A stretch of 62,557 nt of DNA from Clostridium liquoris (GCF_002995785.1 NZ_PVXO01000060.1:1-62557); one strand, 5' to 3'; positions 1-7,723 are shown, counted from the stretch's first letter. Made by a program: numbers and translations. The notes: generated by a model from the sequence alone, not told the origin.

Positions 1-47
1 TGTATAGTAATATCAACTTACATTATAATGGATTTTTTATGTATGTG

Positions 48-80
48 GGAGATACTTTTTGTATCTCCTTTTAATTTTTT
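48..80 (+). terminator. Rho-independent terminator of an upstream gene
   Basis: An 8-bp perfect stem (GGAGATAC / GTATCTCC) closes a TTTTT loop and is followed by TTTTAATTTTTT. It ends transcription of a gene lying to the left of the window. The open frame at 28-228 runs through this hairpin and has no ribosome binding site, so I do not call it a gene. Apart from this hairpin, bases 1-226 hold nothing I recognise. Confidence 0.8.
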
Positions 81-239
81 AAGCAGTAATTATTACTACT
101 TTTGCCTACTAAAATTATACTCTAAGGAAACCCTTTATTTACAAGGTTTTTCATTTGCCTATTTACATAGTATCTATCCATTGTTAAAATTAAAATTGCA
201 TAATATTTTAAAAGAAAAGCAATTGTAAGGAGGTTAGTT

Positions 240-1082
240 ATGGAAGCTGTAGTACATTATCCGGCGAGTTTTGGGGAAATAATTCAAGGTAAAATAAAGG
301 ACAAAGATATTTTATGTTCATGTCCTATAGATTTATTCACGGAAGTAAAAGTTTTTGAGAGCAAAAAAGCAAAGTCTAAATATAATCACTTAAAGTCATC
401 AAATTTTTTAAGTAACCTACTTACAGAATGGGGATATAAAGATTATGTAAAGAATTTTGATATAGAAATCAAATCCAATATACCTGAAGGAAAAGGATTT
501 GCCAGTAGTACTGCAGATTTGTGCGGAGTATATTATTCTCTTTTAAAATTATTTAAGAAAGAATTTAAAGAAGATGAATTTATAAGAAATTGTATAAATA
601 TTGAGCCAACTGACAGCATAATATTTAAAGAAATGACTATATTTGATTATAAAGAAGGAAAATACAAAAGGAAAATAGGCAATTACTGTGAATTTAATAT
701 ACTAGTTTTTGAAGGAAATAGGATAATTGATACAGTGGAATTTAACAAAAGATCACTTCCGCCTTTAAGTAATATTGAAGACCTAGGAGAAATGTTAATA
801 AAAGCAGTAGAAAATAATGATATAAAAACTATAGGTTGCTGTGCTACAAAAAGCATTATTAGAAATGAGAAAAGGTTAAGTTATCCTATATTACCCTTAC
901 TTCTTAGAATAAAAGATGAAATAGGTGGATATGGTGTAATAGGTGCACACAGTGGGGATGCCTTAGGTATAATATATGAAGGCAAATTAAATATGAAAAT
1001 CTTAGATAAATATTCAAATCTTATAAAGGGGTATAAAATATATAATACAAAAACTATAAAAAATATAGATTTGGGGGTATGA
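240..1082 (+). CDS. pduX: PduX-like L-threonine kinase (GHMP kinase family)
   Basis: A 280-residue GHMP-family small-molecule kinase. PduX proteins phosphorylate L-threonine with ATP to feed the aminopropanol arm of cobalamin synthesis. Visible marks are the N-terminal ASFGEIIQG (residues 9-17), the GHMP phosphate loop PEGKGFASSTADL (82-94) and a C-terminal glycine-rich GVIGAHSGDALG stretch. The ATG follows AAGGAGG with a 6-nt gap. Its stop lies just before or overlaps the next gene, so the two are probably cotranscribed. The family call is firm. The threonine substrate is inferred from similarity to PduX, and no other cobalamin genes are visible nearby. No cobalamin riboswitch is seen upstream. 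Confidence 0.8.
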   Translation: MEAVVHYPASFGEIIQGKIKDKDILCSCPIDLFTEVKVFESKKAKSKYNHLKSSNFLSNLLTEWGYKDYVKNFDIEIKSNIPEGKGFASSTADLCGVYYSLLKLFKKEFKEDEFIRNCINIEPTDSIIFKEMTIFDYKEGKYKRKIGNYCEFNILVFEGNRIIDTVEFNKRSLPPLSNIEDLGEMLIKAVENNDIKTIGCCATKSIIRNEKRLSYPILPLLLRIKDEIGGYGVIGAHSGDALGIIYEGKLNMKILDKYSNLIKGYKIYNTKTIKNIDLGV

Positions 1083-1084
1083 TC

Positions 1085-1804
1085 ATGGAGAAAAAATTAG
1101 TTGGTATTGTACCAAACATTGAAATTGTTAGAGAGGATGGTTTTCCTAGTTACCAAAGAATATATTCTAATGAGGATTATATAGAAGCGGCAATACATAG
1201 TGGAGGAATTCCAATAATTCTTCCCTATATTCAAGATTATCCTATGGTAAAAGAACAGATAAAATTAGTAGACAAGGTTATAATAACAGGTGGCTCTGAT
1301 ATAAATCCGCTTTACTATGGGGAAGAATCTGAAATATTAGGAGGGGTTATAATTCCTGAAAGAGATAACTATGATATGATGGTTATAAAGGCTTGTGAAG
1401 AATTAAAAAAACCTATTTTGGGAATTTGCAGGGGTATACAAGCTATAAATGTGGCTTATGGAGGAACTTTATATCAACATTTGCCTAATAAAAATGAATT
1501 TTATATACAGCATAATCAAAAATCCAGATATGATGTTGGAATACATACTGTCATTATGAAAAAAGGAACAAAACTTCAGGAAATATTAGGAGAAACAATA
1601 GTTGTTAATAGCTTTCATCATCAAGCTGTAAAAGATGTAGCTCCAGGATTTGTAGTATGCGGAAAATCAAAAGATGGAGTAATAGAGGCTATAGAAAGAT
1701 TGGGGGGTACAACAATATTAGGAGTACAGTGGCATCCAGAAAAGATGTTTCTAAAAAATAAAGAAATGGAAAGCCTATTTAATGAATTTATAAATAAGCT
1801 CTAA
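1085..1804 (+). CDS. Class-I glutamine amidotransferase-like hydrolase (peptidase C26, PuuD type)
   Basis: About 239 residues with a triad-type glutaminase fold. The nucleophile elbow is LGICRG (Cys about residue 115) and the His/Glu pair lies in VQWHPEK near the C terminus. The family includes gamma-glutamyl-GABA hydrolases and other gamma-glutamyl amide hydrolases in the cytoplasm. An in-frame ATG at 1079 overlaps the previous stop, but the GGGGG ribosome binding site at 1073-1077 is only one base from it. The ATG at 1085 has a normal 7-nt gap, so I use 1085. It is probably translated from the same mRNA as the PduX-like gene. The exact substrate is unknown. Confidence 0.85.
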   Translation: MEKKLVGIVPNIEIVREDGFPSYQRIYSNEDYIEAAIHSGGIPIILPYIQDYPMVKEQIKLVDKVIITGGSDINPLYYGEESEILGGVIIPERDNYDMMVIKACEELKKPILGICRGIQAINVAYGGTLYQHLPNKNEFYIQHNQKSRYDVGIHTVIMKKGTKLQEILGETIVVNSFHHQAVKDVAPGFVVCGKSKDGVIEAIERLGGTTILGVQWHPEKMFLKNKEMESLFNEFINKL

Positions 1805-1892
1805 TAAAAAGTTTGGATTTCTATTTTCATATTATTTTTTTTACTTTATACTAATAAGTAGGTATAAAATAAAGAAAAGGAGATAAGTGGAT

Positions 1893-2015
1893 ATGGAGTT
1901 TAATAATATTTTAGAAAAATATATAGCGGGAATCAAAAATAAGTTAAGTTTTGTGGAATATATATATTCTTTTATGAGTATACTCTACATATATATGTGG
2001 ATTAAAATAAAATAA
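1893..2015 (+). CDS. Small hypothetical protein, 40 aa
   Basis: A 40-codon frame starting at an ATG that follows AAAGGAGA with an 8-10 nt gap, in an otherwise empty intergenic region. The product begins MEFNNILEKYIAG and ends in an aromatic, hydrophobic tail (YIYSFMSILYIYMW) capped by KIKIK-type lysines, so it could be membrane-associated. I do not recognise it. The good ribosome binding site and the inverted repeat soon after the stop are the only reasons to list it; a chance ORF is possible. Confidence 0.35.
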   Translation: MEFNNILEKYIAGIKNKLSFVEYIYSFMSILYIYMWIKIK

Positions 2016-2082
2016 AAAGCAAGTCATGCAGAATGGTGAAGTATAGGAGAGAAAAAAGCATATATAAGTTAATATGTGGTTA

Positions 2083-2108
2083 AATTCAAGTGAATTTTCA
2101 CTTGAATT
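2083..2108. repeat. 12-bp perfect inverted repeat, possible weak terminator
   Basis: AATTCAAGTGAA and TTCACTTGAATT are exact complements separated by TT. A T-rich stretch starts about 10 bases later, so this may end transcription of the small frame at 1893. It is not a classical terminator because the U-tract is not adjacent. Confidence 0.4.
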
Positions 2109-2171
2109 GTAAATATATTTTTTATAAAATATTCATAATAATTAAATACACTAAAGATATTGAAGGAAAAA

Positions 2172-2380
2172 AGTAATTATAGGAGTTATGAAGAGAGACG
2201 GTGGTTGCTGCAAACCGTATAATAAATATAATGAAAATTCATTCCTGAATTGTAAGCTGAAAATATTATTATAAGTAAGCTGAGCCGGGTTCCTAACGTT
2301 ATTAAGGAAATAGAGAATTTATTTACATTAAATTGGGTGGTACCACGATATTATTCGTCCCTTGCAGGGGCGTTTTTTTT
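2172..2380 (+). promoter_or_regulatory. T-box riboswitch leader of brnQ
   Basis: A tRNA-sensing leader. It has a Stem I-like region with GAGAGACGGTGGTTGCTGC (from about 2192), a further hairpin near 2290-2310, the diagnostic T-box GGGTGGTACCACG (2335-2347), and an intrinsic terminator CGTCCC-TTGCA-GGGGCG followed by eight T (2356-2380). T-boxes pair with uncharged tRNA and then form an antiterminator. By position before CATTCCTGA the likely specifier codon is ATT at 2237-2239 (isoleucine). That fits the downstream transporter but is my reading, not a fold prediction. Confidence 0.85.
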
Positions 2381-2419
2381 ATACTACGAAACTTAAGAAA
2401 AGTACATTATACTTTTCTT

Positions 2420-2487
2420 AGTTGACAGAGGACAATTGACAGCCTATAGGTCCTTAACTGTCCACTGTTAATTGTCAATTGTCAACT
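2420..2487. repeat. Imperfect inverted repeat element between T-box and brnQ
   Basis: The arms at 2420-2442 and 2465-2487 start and end with AGTTGACA / TGTCAACT and contain repeated CAATTGACA words. About 18 of 23 positions are complementary. It lies between the T-box terminator and the brnQ ribosome binding site, so it would be transcribed into the 5' UTR. It looks like a dispersed clostridial palindromic repeat, but copies elsewhere cannot be checked from this window. Confidence 0.5.
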
Positions 2488-2507
2488 AAAAATACAAGGG
2501 GGAAACT

Positions 2508-3812
2508 ATGAGTAAAAATTTAAAAAACGTATTAGTAACAGGTTTTGCACTCTTTTCAATTTTTTTCGGAGCAGGAAATTTAATATTCCCTCCTACACTA
2601 GGATTTATTTCTGGGGATAAGTGGTTATGGACTGCTTTTGGATTTTTGCTTGTTTGTATAAGCCTTCCTCTTTTGGGAATAGTATCAGTAGCATTAGTTG
2701 GGGGTAGAACAGAGGATTTAACCAATAAAGTAGGAAAATCATTTGGTACAATACTTTGTTCCGTTATAATGTTATCTATAGGGCCGCTCTTTTGTATACC
2801 TAGAACAGGGGCTACTACTTTTGAATTAGGAGTGCAGCCCTTATTTGGTAATGCTAGTCCTATATTAGTTTCAATAATTTACTTTAGCATTACTTTCATT
2901 TTTGCTGTAAATGAAACTTCCGTTGTAGATAAAATTGGAGCTATATTGACACCATTTTTATTGGTTTCTTTATTTATTATTATATTTAAAGGTATTATTA
3001 CGCCTCTTGGAAGCCCTGTTAATACTGGATTAGAAAATGCTTTTTCAAAAGGATTTACAGAGGGATATCAAACCATGGATGCATTAGGTTCTATTATTAT
3101 GGCTCAAATGGTTGTAGGAGATTTGATTTTAAAAGGATACAAAACTAGAAAAGATCAAATAAATATGACAATAAAAGCTGGTATTGTTTCAGCTATATGC
3201 CTTGGCACTGTTTATGGCGGATTATTATATATAGGAGCTACTTCCAGTGGAATTTTCCCTAAAGATACTGCAAGAACGGGATTATTAATCTCCATAACAC
3301 AAGGATTATTAGGAGATTGGAGCAAAATTATTTTTGGAGGAGCCATATCCATAGCATGCCTTACTACATCTATTGGACTTACAGCAACTGCAGCAAATTA
3401 TTTTAGCAAGTTAAGTAAGGAAAGGGTAAGCTACAAATCATTAGTTTTAGCTATATGTGTATTTAGCTGCTTTATTTCCAATTATGGGGTTGAAACTATA
3501 ATTAAATTAGCAGTGCCGGTACTTGTAACTGCTTATCCTGTGGTAATAGTACTTATTATTACTAGTTTGCTATCTAAATATATAAATAAAAGGGAAATAT
3601 ATGCAGGGGCAGTATATGGGGCTTTAATAGTAAGTATATTTAGCTCATTAAGTTCTATAGGAATTAAAATTTCATTTGTTGAAAACATTATTAATAAGCT
3701 TCCATTTGCGTCACAAGGATTTTCTTGGGTACTACCTGCTTTAATTGGAGCAGTTATTGGGGCGGTAATTCAGGGAACAGAGAACAGAGTTCAGAGTACA
3801 GAGCACAGATAA
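2508..3812 (+). CDS. brnQ: Branched-chain amino acid transport system II carrier protein
   Basis: A 434-residue polytopic inner-membrane protein of the BrnQ/LIVCS family, which takes up leucine, isoleucine and valine by cation symport. The N-terminal FALFSIFFGAGNLIFPP signature (about residues 13-29) is typical, followed by roughly 12 hydrophobic helices. The ATG follows AAGGGGG. The T-box leader upstream predicts induction when a branched-chain tRNA (probably tRNA-Ile) is uncharged. The last 12 or so residues (QGTENRVQSTEHR) are hydrophilic and encoded by a 7-bp tandem repeat, so the C terminus has been replaced or extended by repeat DNA. Confidence 0.93.
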   Translation: MSKNLKNVLVTGFALFSIFFGAGNLIFPPTLGFISGDKWLWTAFGFLLVCISLPLLGIVSVALVGGRTEDLTNKVGKSFGTILCSVIMLSIGPLFCIPRTGATTFELGVQPLFGNASPILVSIIYFSITFIFAVNETSVVDKIGAILTPFLLVSLFIIIFKGIITPLGSPVNTGLENAFSKGFTEGYQTMDALGSIIMAQMVVGDLILKGYKTRKDQINMTIKAGIVSAICLGTVYGGLLYIGATSSGIFPKDTARTGLLISITQGLLGDWSKIIFGGAISIACLTTSIGLTATAANYFSKLSKERVSYKSLVLAICVFSCFISNYGVETIIKLAVPVLVTAYPVVIVLIITSLLSKYINKREIYAGAVYGALIVSIFSSLSSIGIKISFVENIINKLPFASQGFSWVLPALIGAVIGAVIQGTENRVQSTEHR

Positions 3813-3822
3813 CAGAGTAGAG
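3774..3822. repeat. Seven degenerate 7-bp tandem repeats (RNNCAG type)
   Basis: Seven consecutive heptamers read GGAACAG, AGAACAG, AGTTCAG, AGTACAG, AGCACAG, ATAACAG, AGTAGAG. They encode the C-terminal tail of BrnQ and supply its stop codon in the sixth unit. Confidence 0.75.
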
Positions 3823-3837
3823 AGAATAAATAGGGAG

Positions 3838-3868
3838 AGAATTTTTGCTTATGGCAAAAATTCTTTTC
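3838..3868 (+). terminator. Terminator of brnQ
   Basis: AGAATTTTTGC and GCAAAAATTCT form an 11-bp perfect stem with a TTATG loop, followed by TTTCT. It separates brnQ from the tRNA-Glu transcription unit. Confidence 0.75.
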
Positions 3869-3908
3869 TAATGTACTATGCAATCTATAAAAAAATCCCA
3901 AATTATTA

Positions 3909-3937
3909 TTGACTAAATTGAATATGTATTATATAAT
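3909..3937 (+). promoter_or_regulatory. Sigma-A promoter of tRNA-Glu
   Basis: TTGACT at 3909-3914 and TATAAT at 3932-3937 are separated by exactly 17 bp. The expected start lies about 20 bp before the tRNA. Confidence 0.8.
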
Positions 3938-3964
3938 ATCCGAGTGAGATAAATTAAATATTAT

Positions 3965-4039
3965 GGCTCCATGGTCAAGCGGTCAAGACGCCACCCTCTC
4001 AAGGTGGAATCAGGGGTTCGATTCCCCTTGGAGCTACCA
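3965..4039 (+). tRNA. tRNA-Glu (anticodon CTC)
   Basis: A full cloverleaf can be drawn. The acceptor GGCTCCA pairs with TGGAGCT (a G-U at the first pair), the anticodon stem CCACC/GGTGG carries loop CTCTCAA (anticodon CTC), the T arm is CAGGGGTTCGATTCCCCTT-like, and CCA is encoded at 4037-4039. The 3' part from 4007 is the attachment site of the prophage, which leaves the gene complete on this side. Confidence 0.95.
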
Positions 4040-4061
4040 TATGTTGAAATGCAAGAGTTTA
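4007..4061 (+). other. attL core (55 bp)
   Basis: Identical to 50131-50185. It covers the tRNA-Glu T arm, acceptor 3' strand and CCA plus 22 bp beyond. The repeat starts with GAATCAGGGGTTCG and ends with GCAAGAGTTTA. Both flanking bases differ between the copies, which fixes the limits. Confidence 0.95.
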
Positions 4062-4091
4062 CAAAGATGTAAGCTCTTTTATTTTTGCATT

Positions 4092-4171
4092 TTCCCACAC
4101 TATTCCCACATTAGAAAAGTATAAAAATAAAAAGATATAAACAAAGTAGTTTCCCACATTTATTCCCTCAT
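4092..4171. promoter_or_regulatory. Putative integrase arm-type sites, left end
   Basis: Four copies of a TTCCCACAT word lie between the core and the integrase gene: TTCCCACA (4092-4099), TTCCCACATTAG (4103-4114), TTCCCACATT (4151-4160) and TTCCCTCAT (4163-4171). The same word recurs at 50008-50030 beside attR. Repeated arm sites on both sides of the core are what lambda-type integrases bind. Confidence 0.6.
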
Positions 4172-4177
4172 CTAAAT

Positions 4178-5341
4178 TTATATAAATAAGCTATTTAATT
4201 TTTCAACCGCTGAAATTTTTTCTTTAGGCATTACATGAGTATATATATTAGCTGTGATTGAAATGTCAGAATGTCCTAGAAGGGTTTGAACAGTTTTAAG
4301 AGGGACATTTGCTTCAAATAATTTCGTGGCATAAGTATGACGCAAGGCATGAAATTTCTTGTGAGGTATTTTAGCTTTTTTTAATAGATTTTTATAACTC
4401 ATGAATAAATTTTTAGTGCTTAAAGGATTTCCAGTTGCAGTAGCGAAAATAAAATTATTATCCAAATAGGAAGGACCTGCTTTTATTTTTTCTAATTTTT
4501 GTTCTTTCTCATGTTCTTTTAAAACAGGAATTAAGGTTGAAGGAATAGGAACAATCCTATTAGATGTTTTGCTTTTAGGAGCCTGGGTTATAACTTCATG
4601 TCTTGAAGAACCATCAGATTCTATTATTTTTACACGTTTTATAGTTTTTTCAACCTTAACTTCCTTTAAGTCTGTGTCAATATCACTCCATTTTAATGCT
4701 AGGAGTTCTCCTTGCCTTAAACCAGTACCCAAAGCCATAAGTATTAAGCATTTCAATCTGTGCCCATTTAAAGCTTGTTTTAAAGTGTCTATTTCAGCAT
4801 CAGTAAATATTGCAATTTCTGTGTCTTTAACATCTTTTTTACCTGGAATAATTATTTTTTTACCAGAACAAGGATTCTTTAAAATATATCCTTCATCAAC
4901 TGCGTAATTTAAAAATTGATTTAATAATTTATTTAGGCTTTTTATTGAACTACTGCTTTTACCATTATTGTAAAGATTATTATAGTATCTTTGAACTTGA
5001 AGGGATTTTAAGTCAGATAGTTTTAAGCTATATAATTCACTTTCTTTTATATAATTTCTGTATATTCCTTCGTAGCGTTCAAAAGAAGTTGGTTTAACTT
5101 TTATTTTCACAACTTCAAATAACCAAGTGTGCATTAAATTCCCTAATATTGTATCTTTATAATTTATATTAAGACCATTTTTTATATTATTTATATATTC
5201 ATCACGTTTATCCTCAGCTTCTGTTTTACTTTTACCATAGAATTCTTTCCTAATTAGCTTACCATTAGCATCTCTCCCTATAGAGGTTGTTACTCTAAAA
5301 TAATCATTACCGTTTTTGGTGTAGTTAGTCTTACGCGCCAT
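4178..5341 (-). CDS. int: Tyrosine site-specific integrase
   Basis: A 387-residue phage integrase that joins attP to attB in tRNA-Glu. The N terminus (MARKTNYTKNGNDYF) is an arm-binding domain, residues about 60-155 form the core-binding SAM-like domain, and the catalytic domain carries Arg209 (TGLRQGEL), His331/Arg334 (HALRHTYAT), His357 (LGHSDI) and the nucleophile Tyr367 (TANIYTHV). All expected catalytic residues are present. The ATG follows GGGGAAGCTT. It lies at the end of the leftward lysogeny operon, 117 bp from the attL core, the usual place for a tRNA integrase. It is probably expressed from the repressor promoter and possibly a local one. Confidence 0.96.
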   Translation of the reverse strand: MARKTNYTKNGNDYFRVTTSIGRDANGKLIRKEFYGKSKTEAEDKRDEYINNIKNGLNINYKDTILGNLMHTWLFEVVKIKVKPTSFERYEGIYRNYIKESELYSLKLSDLKSLQVQRYYNNLYNNGKSSSSIKSLNKLLNQFLNYAVDEGYILKNPCSGKKIIIPGKKDVKDTEIAIFTDAEIDTLKQALNGHRLKCLILMALGTGLRQGELLALKWSDIDTDLKEVKVEKTIKRVKIIESDGSSRHEVITQAPKSKTSNRIVPIPSTLIPVLKEHEKEQKLEKIKAGPSYLDNNFIFATATGNPLSTKNLFMSYKNLLKKAKIPHKKFHALRHTYATKLFEANVPLKTVQTLLGHSDISITANIYTHVMPKEKISAVEKLNSLFI

Positions 5342-5458
5342 AAGCTTCCCCTTCCTTCTATAAATTTATTATTTGCTCCAAAGCCTTTAGTTTCATTTAA
5401 ATCTTTATATTTTACTTTGATGTCTAAATAAGAAATTATTTTTAACGGATTTCTTGTG

Positions 5459-5491
5459 TTATATTTTGCTATAGTTAGTTTTGCGTGCTAT
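5459..5491 (-). pseudogene. Duplicated fragment of the integrase 5' end
   Basis: On the minus strand this reads IARKTNYSKI then a stop, matching the integrase N terminus MARKTNYTKN in eight of ten positions with ATA in place of ATG. It lies about 120 bp upstream of the real start, in a gene-free stretch (5342-5505). It is best read as the scar of an integrase-module exchange or partial duplication. Confidence 0.6.
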
Positions 5492-5505
5492 ATAATATCT
5501 ACCCC

Positions 5506-5766
5506 TTATTTAATTCTTCTCAAAATAACTTCTTCGTGTTTTGCAACTTCATGTTCAATTCTGTTAAGCTGTTCGCTATTTTGCTTATAGCCATCAAATA
5601 ATGCATTAAGTTTTTCTCCATGTTCATTCTCAATTTTAATAACAGTTTTTTCAACATTAGCTAATCGAGAACTTAAATCATCTTGCCCCTTCTTTAAATT
5701 ATCTTGACCATCTTTTAAGTCAGCATACATCTTCTCCATTAAGTCAAATATTTTTTCACTTTCCAT
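5506..5766 (-). CDS. Coiled-coil protein, paralogue 1
   Basis: About 86 residues from the ATG at 5766, which has GGGAG 10 nt upstream. A more upstream ATG in the same frame is only 1 nt from that site, so it is unlikely to be used. The protein begins MESEKIFDLMEKMYADLK and continues as heptad-like charged repeats (KDGQDNLKKGQDDLSSR) with no membrane segment. It is clearly paralogous to the next two genes on this strand. It sits in the leftward operon between repressor and integrase, so it should be made in the lysogen. Function unknown; an oligomeric adaptor or lysogenic-conversion role is speculation. Confidence 0.8.
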   Translation of the reverse strand: MESEKIFDLMEKMYADLKDGQDNLKKGQDDLSSRLANVEKTVIKIENEHGEKLNALFDGYKQNSEQLNRIEHEVAKHEEVILRRIK

Positions 5767-5792
5767 TTTTATCATTCTCCCTTTCATAAATT

Positions 5793-6221
5793 TTAAACAG
5801 GTCTACGTTTCAATATCTCAATATCTACTTGATGATGCCCGATAATATCCTTCATTGCTTCAATAGTTTCCTTGCTTTCCTTTACATCTTGTGTCGTACT
5901 TTTTAAAGCTGTTTCAACTAAATCAAAATGTTCGTTAACCATAGCATCTGAATTCTTAAAAGAAAGTTCATTTTGTTCTTTATGAGCAGTTTGGACTTCA
6001 GCAACAGTATTAATCTTATTTTCTATAGATTCAAGGGATACAGAGTTCTTTTTAACTTCTGTTTCAACATTAGCTGATCGGGAACTTAAATCATCTTGAC
6101 CTTTTTTTAAATTATCCTGACCATCTTTTAAACCATTGATGTCACCTTTTAAGTCATTGATGTCGCCTTTCAAGTCAGCATACATCTTTTCCATAAGCTC
6201 AAATATTTTTTCATTTTCCAT
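5793..6221 (-). CDS. Coiled-coil protein, paralogue 2
   Basis: 142 residues starting MENEKIFELMEKMYADLK, with GGAG 9-10 nt upstream. It contains a seven-residue tandem repeat (DLKGDIN twice, then GLKDGQD) and the same KKGQDDLSSR block as paralogue 1; the two genes are also nearly identical there at DNA level, showing recent duplication. The rest is long amphipathic helix and the C terminus ends EILKRRPV. No catalytic motif or signal peptide is seen. It overlaps no neighbour and is spaced 26-45 bp from its paralogues, consistent with a single operon. Confidence 0.8.
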   Translation of the reverse strand: MENEKIFELMEKMYADLKGDINDLKGDINGLKDGQDNLKKGQDDLSSRSANVETEVKKNSVSLESIENKINTVAEVQTAHKEQNELSFKNSDAMVNEHFDLVETALKSTTQDVKESKETIEAMKDIIGHHQVDIEILKRRPV

Positions 6222-6265
6222 TTTATCAGTCTCCTCTACTTTTTATACTTATATCCAATTAGCTC

Positions 6266-6742
6266 TTAACCTTGCATCTTTTCATCTAAGCGTCTTTCAA
6301 ATTCAATAACTTTATTTTCGGTTTTTACTGCCTTAGAAGTAGTGGTATTAACGTCAATTTGTAAATCATCTATTTTTTCACTTAGTTTATTAAAGTTTTG
6401 GCCTAATGTTTTAGATGTATTGCTGACGGCAAGCTCTATAACATCAAGTCTGTCATTTATACTTCTCTTATCATCATTATTATTGCGCCCTATTTGGCTC
6501 CTGAATGATTCTTGACCTTCTGCAAGTAATTTTACATTGCTATCAACTTTTTCAAGTAATATAGAGCTTTTAGCAGTATCAGCTTTTAAGTCTTTAACAT
6601 TACTTTCAACATTGCTGAGCCTGTTATTCATTTTCTGCATTTCTGAATACATGTTATCCATTCTTGAAGTCATTTTGTCGAACTTGTTGTTCATTTCAGA
6701 ATACATTTTAGACATTAAATCAAAAGTCTTATCGCTTTCCAT
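6266..6742 (-). CDS. Coiled-coil protein, paralogue 3
   Basis: About 158 residues from the ATG at 6742 (AGGAG 10 nt upstream; the start at 6763 lies before that site). It begins MESDKTFDLMSKMYSEMNNK, which aligns with the starts of the other two, then diverges into a methionine- and asparagine-rich helix (SRMDNMYSEMQKMNNRLS) and a long coiled coil. It is the first of three tandem paralogues in the lysogeny operon and the most divergent. Function unknown. Confidence 0.8.
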   Translation of the reverse strand: MESDKTFDLMSKMYSEMNNKFDKMTSRMDNMYSEMQKMNNRLSNVESNVKDLKADTAKSSILLEKVDSNVKLLAEGQESFRSQIGRNNNDDKRSINDRLDVIELAVSNTSKTLGQNFNKLSEKIDDLQIDVNTTTSKAVKTENKVIEFERRLDEKMQG

Positions 6743-6791
6743 CTTTATCAATCTCCTTTTCATTTAAGATATTTATATTAACCTTAATGGG

Positions 6792-7256
6792 TTAAAACTT
6801 TTTTATAATCCCAAAATGGGGTTCGAACATTACTATGTAATTATCTATTTCAAAGTAGGCGCCATACTTTTCTCTATAATGCTGAATTGCTTCCTCTAAA
6901 AATTCCTCTGTAACTTCTAGGTATTCAGCTAATTCACATCTATTTCTGGCACCACTATTATAGGCATTTACTATGTCAATAATACCTACTAATTTTTCAT
7001 AACCCCAGTTGCGAGCTTTCTTCTCCTGTTTTACATTTTCAATTTTGTTTTGGTTGGTAATATTACCTACAGTTTTATTATAATGCCCTAATTCTTCCGC
7101 TAGAATAACGTGTTTTTGTTTATCAAGTAAATTTCTATTTATTAATACTTTATTATTAGAGTAATAGCCACATTCCTCACAATCCCCAAAATCTATCTCT
7201 TTAATTTTTATCTTATGTTTTTCAGCTTCAACTAATAAACTTTCGTATTTTGTCAT
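6792..7256 (-). CDS. ImmA/IrrE-like metallopeptidase, phage type
   Basis: 154 residues with the ImmA core ILAEELGHYNK (about 51-61). In ICEBs1 and related elements ImmA cleaves the cognate repressor to trigger induction. Here the first histidine of HExxH is Glu54 (EELGH), a variant I recall from several phage ImmA proteins, so metal binding may differ. It lies 17 bp downstream of the repressor gene in the same operon, exactly where an ImmA/ImmR pair would be. The inference is that it cleaves the 7274-7702 repressor or senses an inducing signal. The C-terminal half is a helical domain of unknown role. Confidence 0.75.
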   Translation of the reverse strand: MTKYESLLVEAEKHKIKIKEIDFGDCEECGYYSNNKVLINRNLLDKQKHVILAEELGHYNKTVGNITNQNKIENVKQEKKARNWGYEKLVGIIDIVNAYNSGARNRCELAEYLEVTEEFLEEAIQHYREKYGAYFEIDNYIVMFEPHFGIIKKF

Positions 7257-7273
7257 GTAACCCCCTTATGAGA

Positions 7274-7702
7274 TTATTCCTCATCCATCTCTTTAAAAAT
7301 CTCTTTTGCTTTATTTAATCTTTCTTTAGATTTTTCAGGGGATAATCCATCATCATGTGCTGCTAAGGTATAAATTTCATTTTCTTCTTGTGTATATTTA
7401 TTTATTTCAGTTAATTCAGATACTCTTTTGATAGCTTCATCTTTACCGGTTTCATTTAGTTTATTGAAGTTTGATATTAATGTTGTTTCTTTTTTATCTT
7501 TAATTTCAATGTCATCATCAAAATCGTCAAGTGTGCACCCTAATACTTTTGATAAAGCTTTTAGCGTTTCTAATTTAGGGTCTTTGGTAGTTCTATTTAA
7601 TATTTTGTTTAAAGTTCCCAATGGCACTCCAGACATTTCGGAAAGTTCCTTTGATGTAAGATTCTTTTTCTTTTTTAATTCTTCTATAATTTCTAGTCCC
7701 AT
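7274..7702 (-). CDS. XRE-family phage repressor (CI/ImmR-like)
   Basis: 142 residues with an N-terminal HTH_3 domain (LTSKELSEMSGVPLGTLNKI, about 15-34) followed by an acidic linker and helical C-terminal region ending in DEE. The ATG follows GGGAG. It diverges from the Cro-like gene across an operator region containing repeated TTACCGT half-sites, one inside its own promoter spacer. This is the expected lysogenic repressor, autoregulated and partnered by the ImmA-like protein just downstream. It lacks a LexA/CI peptidase domain, so induction probably works through proteolysis by ImmA rather than RecA. Confidence 0.88.
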   Translation of the reverse strand: MGLEIIEELKKKKNLTSKELSEMSGVPLGTLNKILNRTTKDPKLETLKALSKVLGCTLDDFDDDIEIKDKKETTLISNFNKLNETGKDEAIKRVSELTEINKYTQEENEIYTLAAHDDGLSPEKSKERLNKAKEIFKEMDEE

Positions 7703-7723
7703 ATTATCACTCCCTTGATATAC

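Noticed and set aside
28-228. 66-codon frame at the left edge
   Set aside because: It runs through a clear intrinsic terminator (48-80) and has no ribosome binding site; composition is that of AT-rich intergenic DNA.
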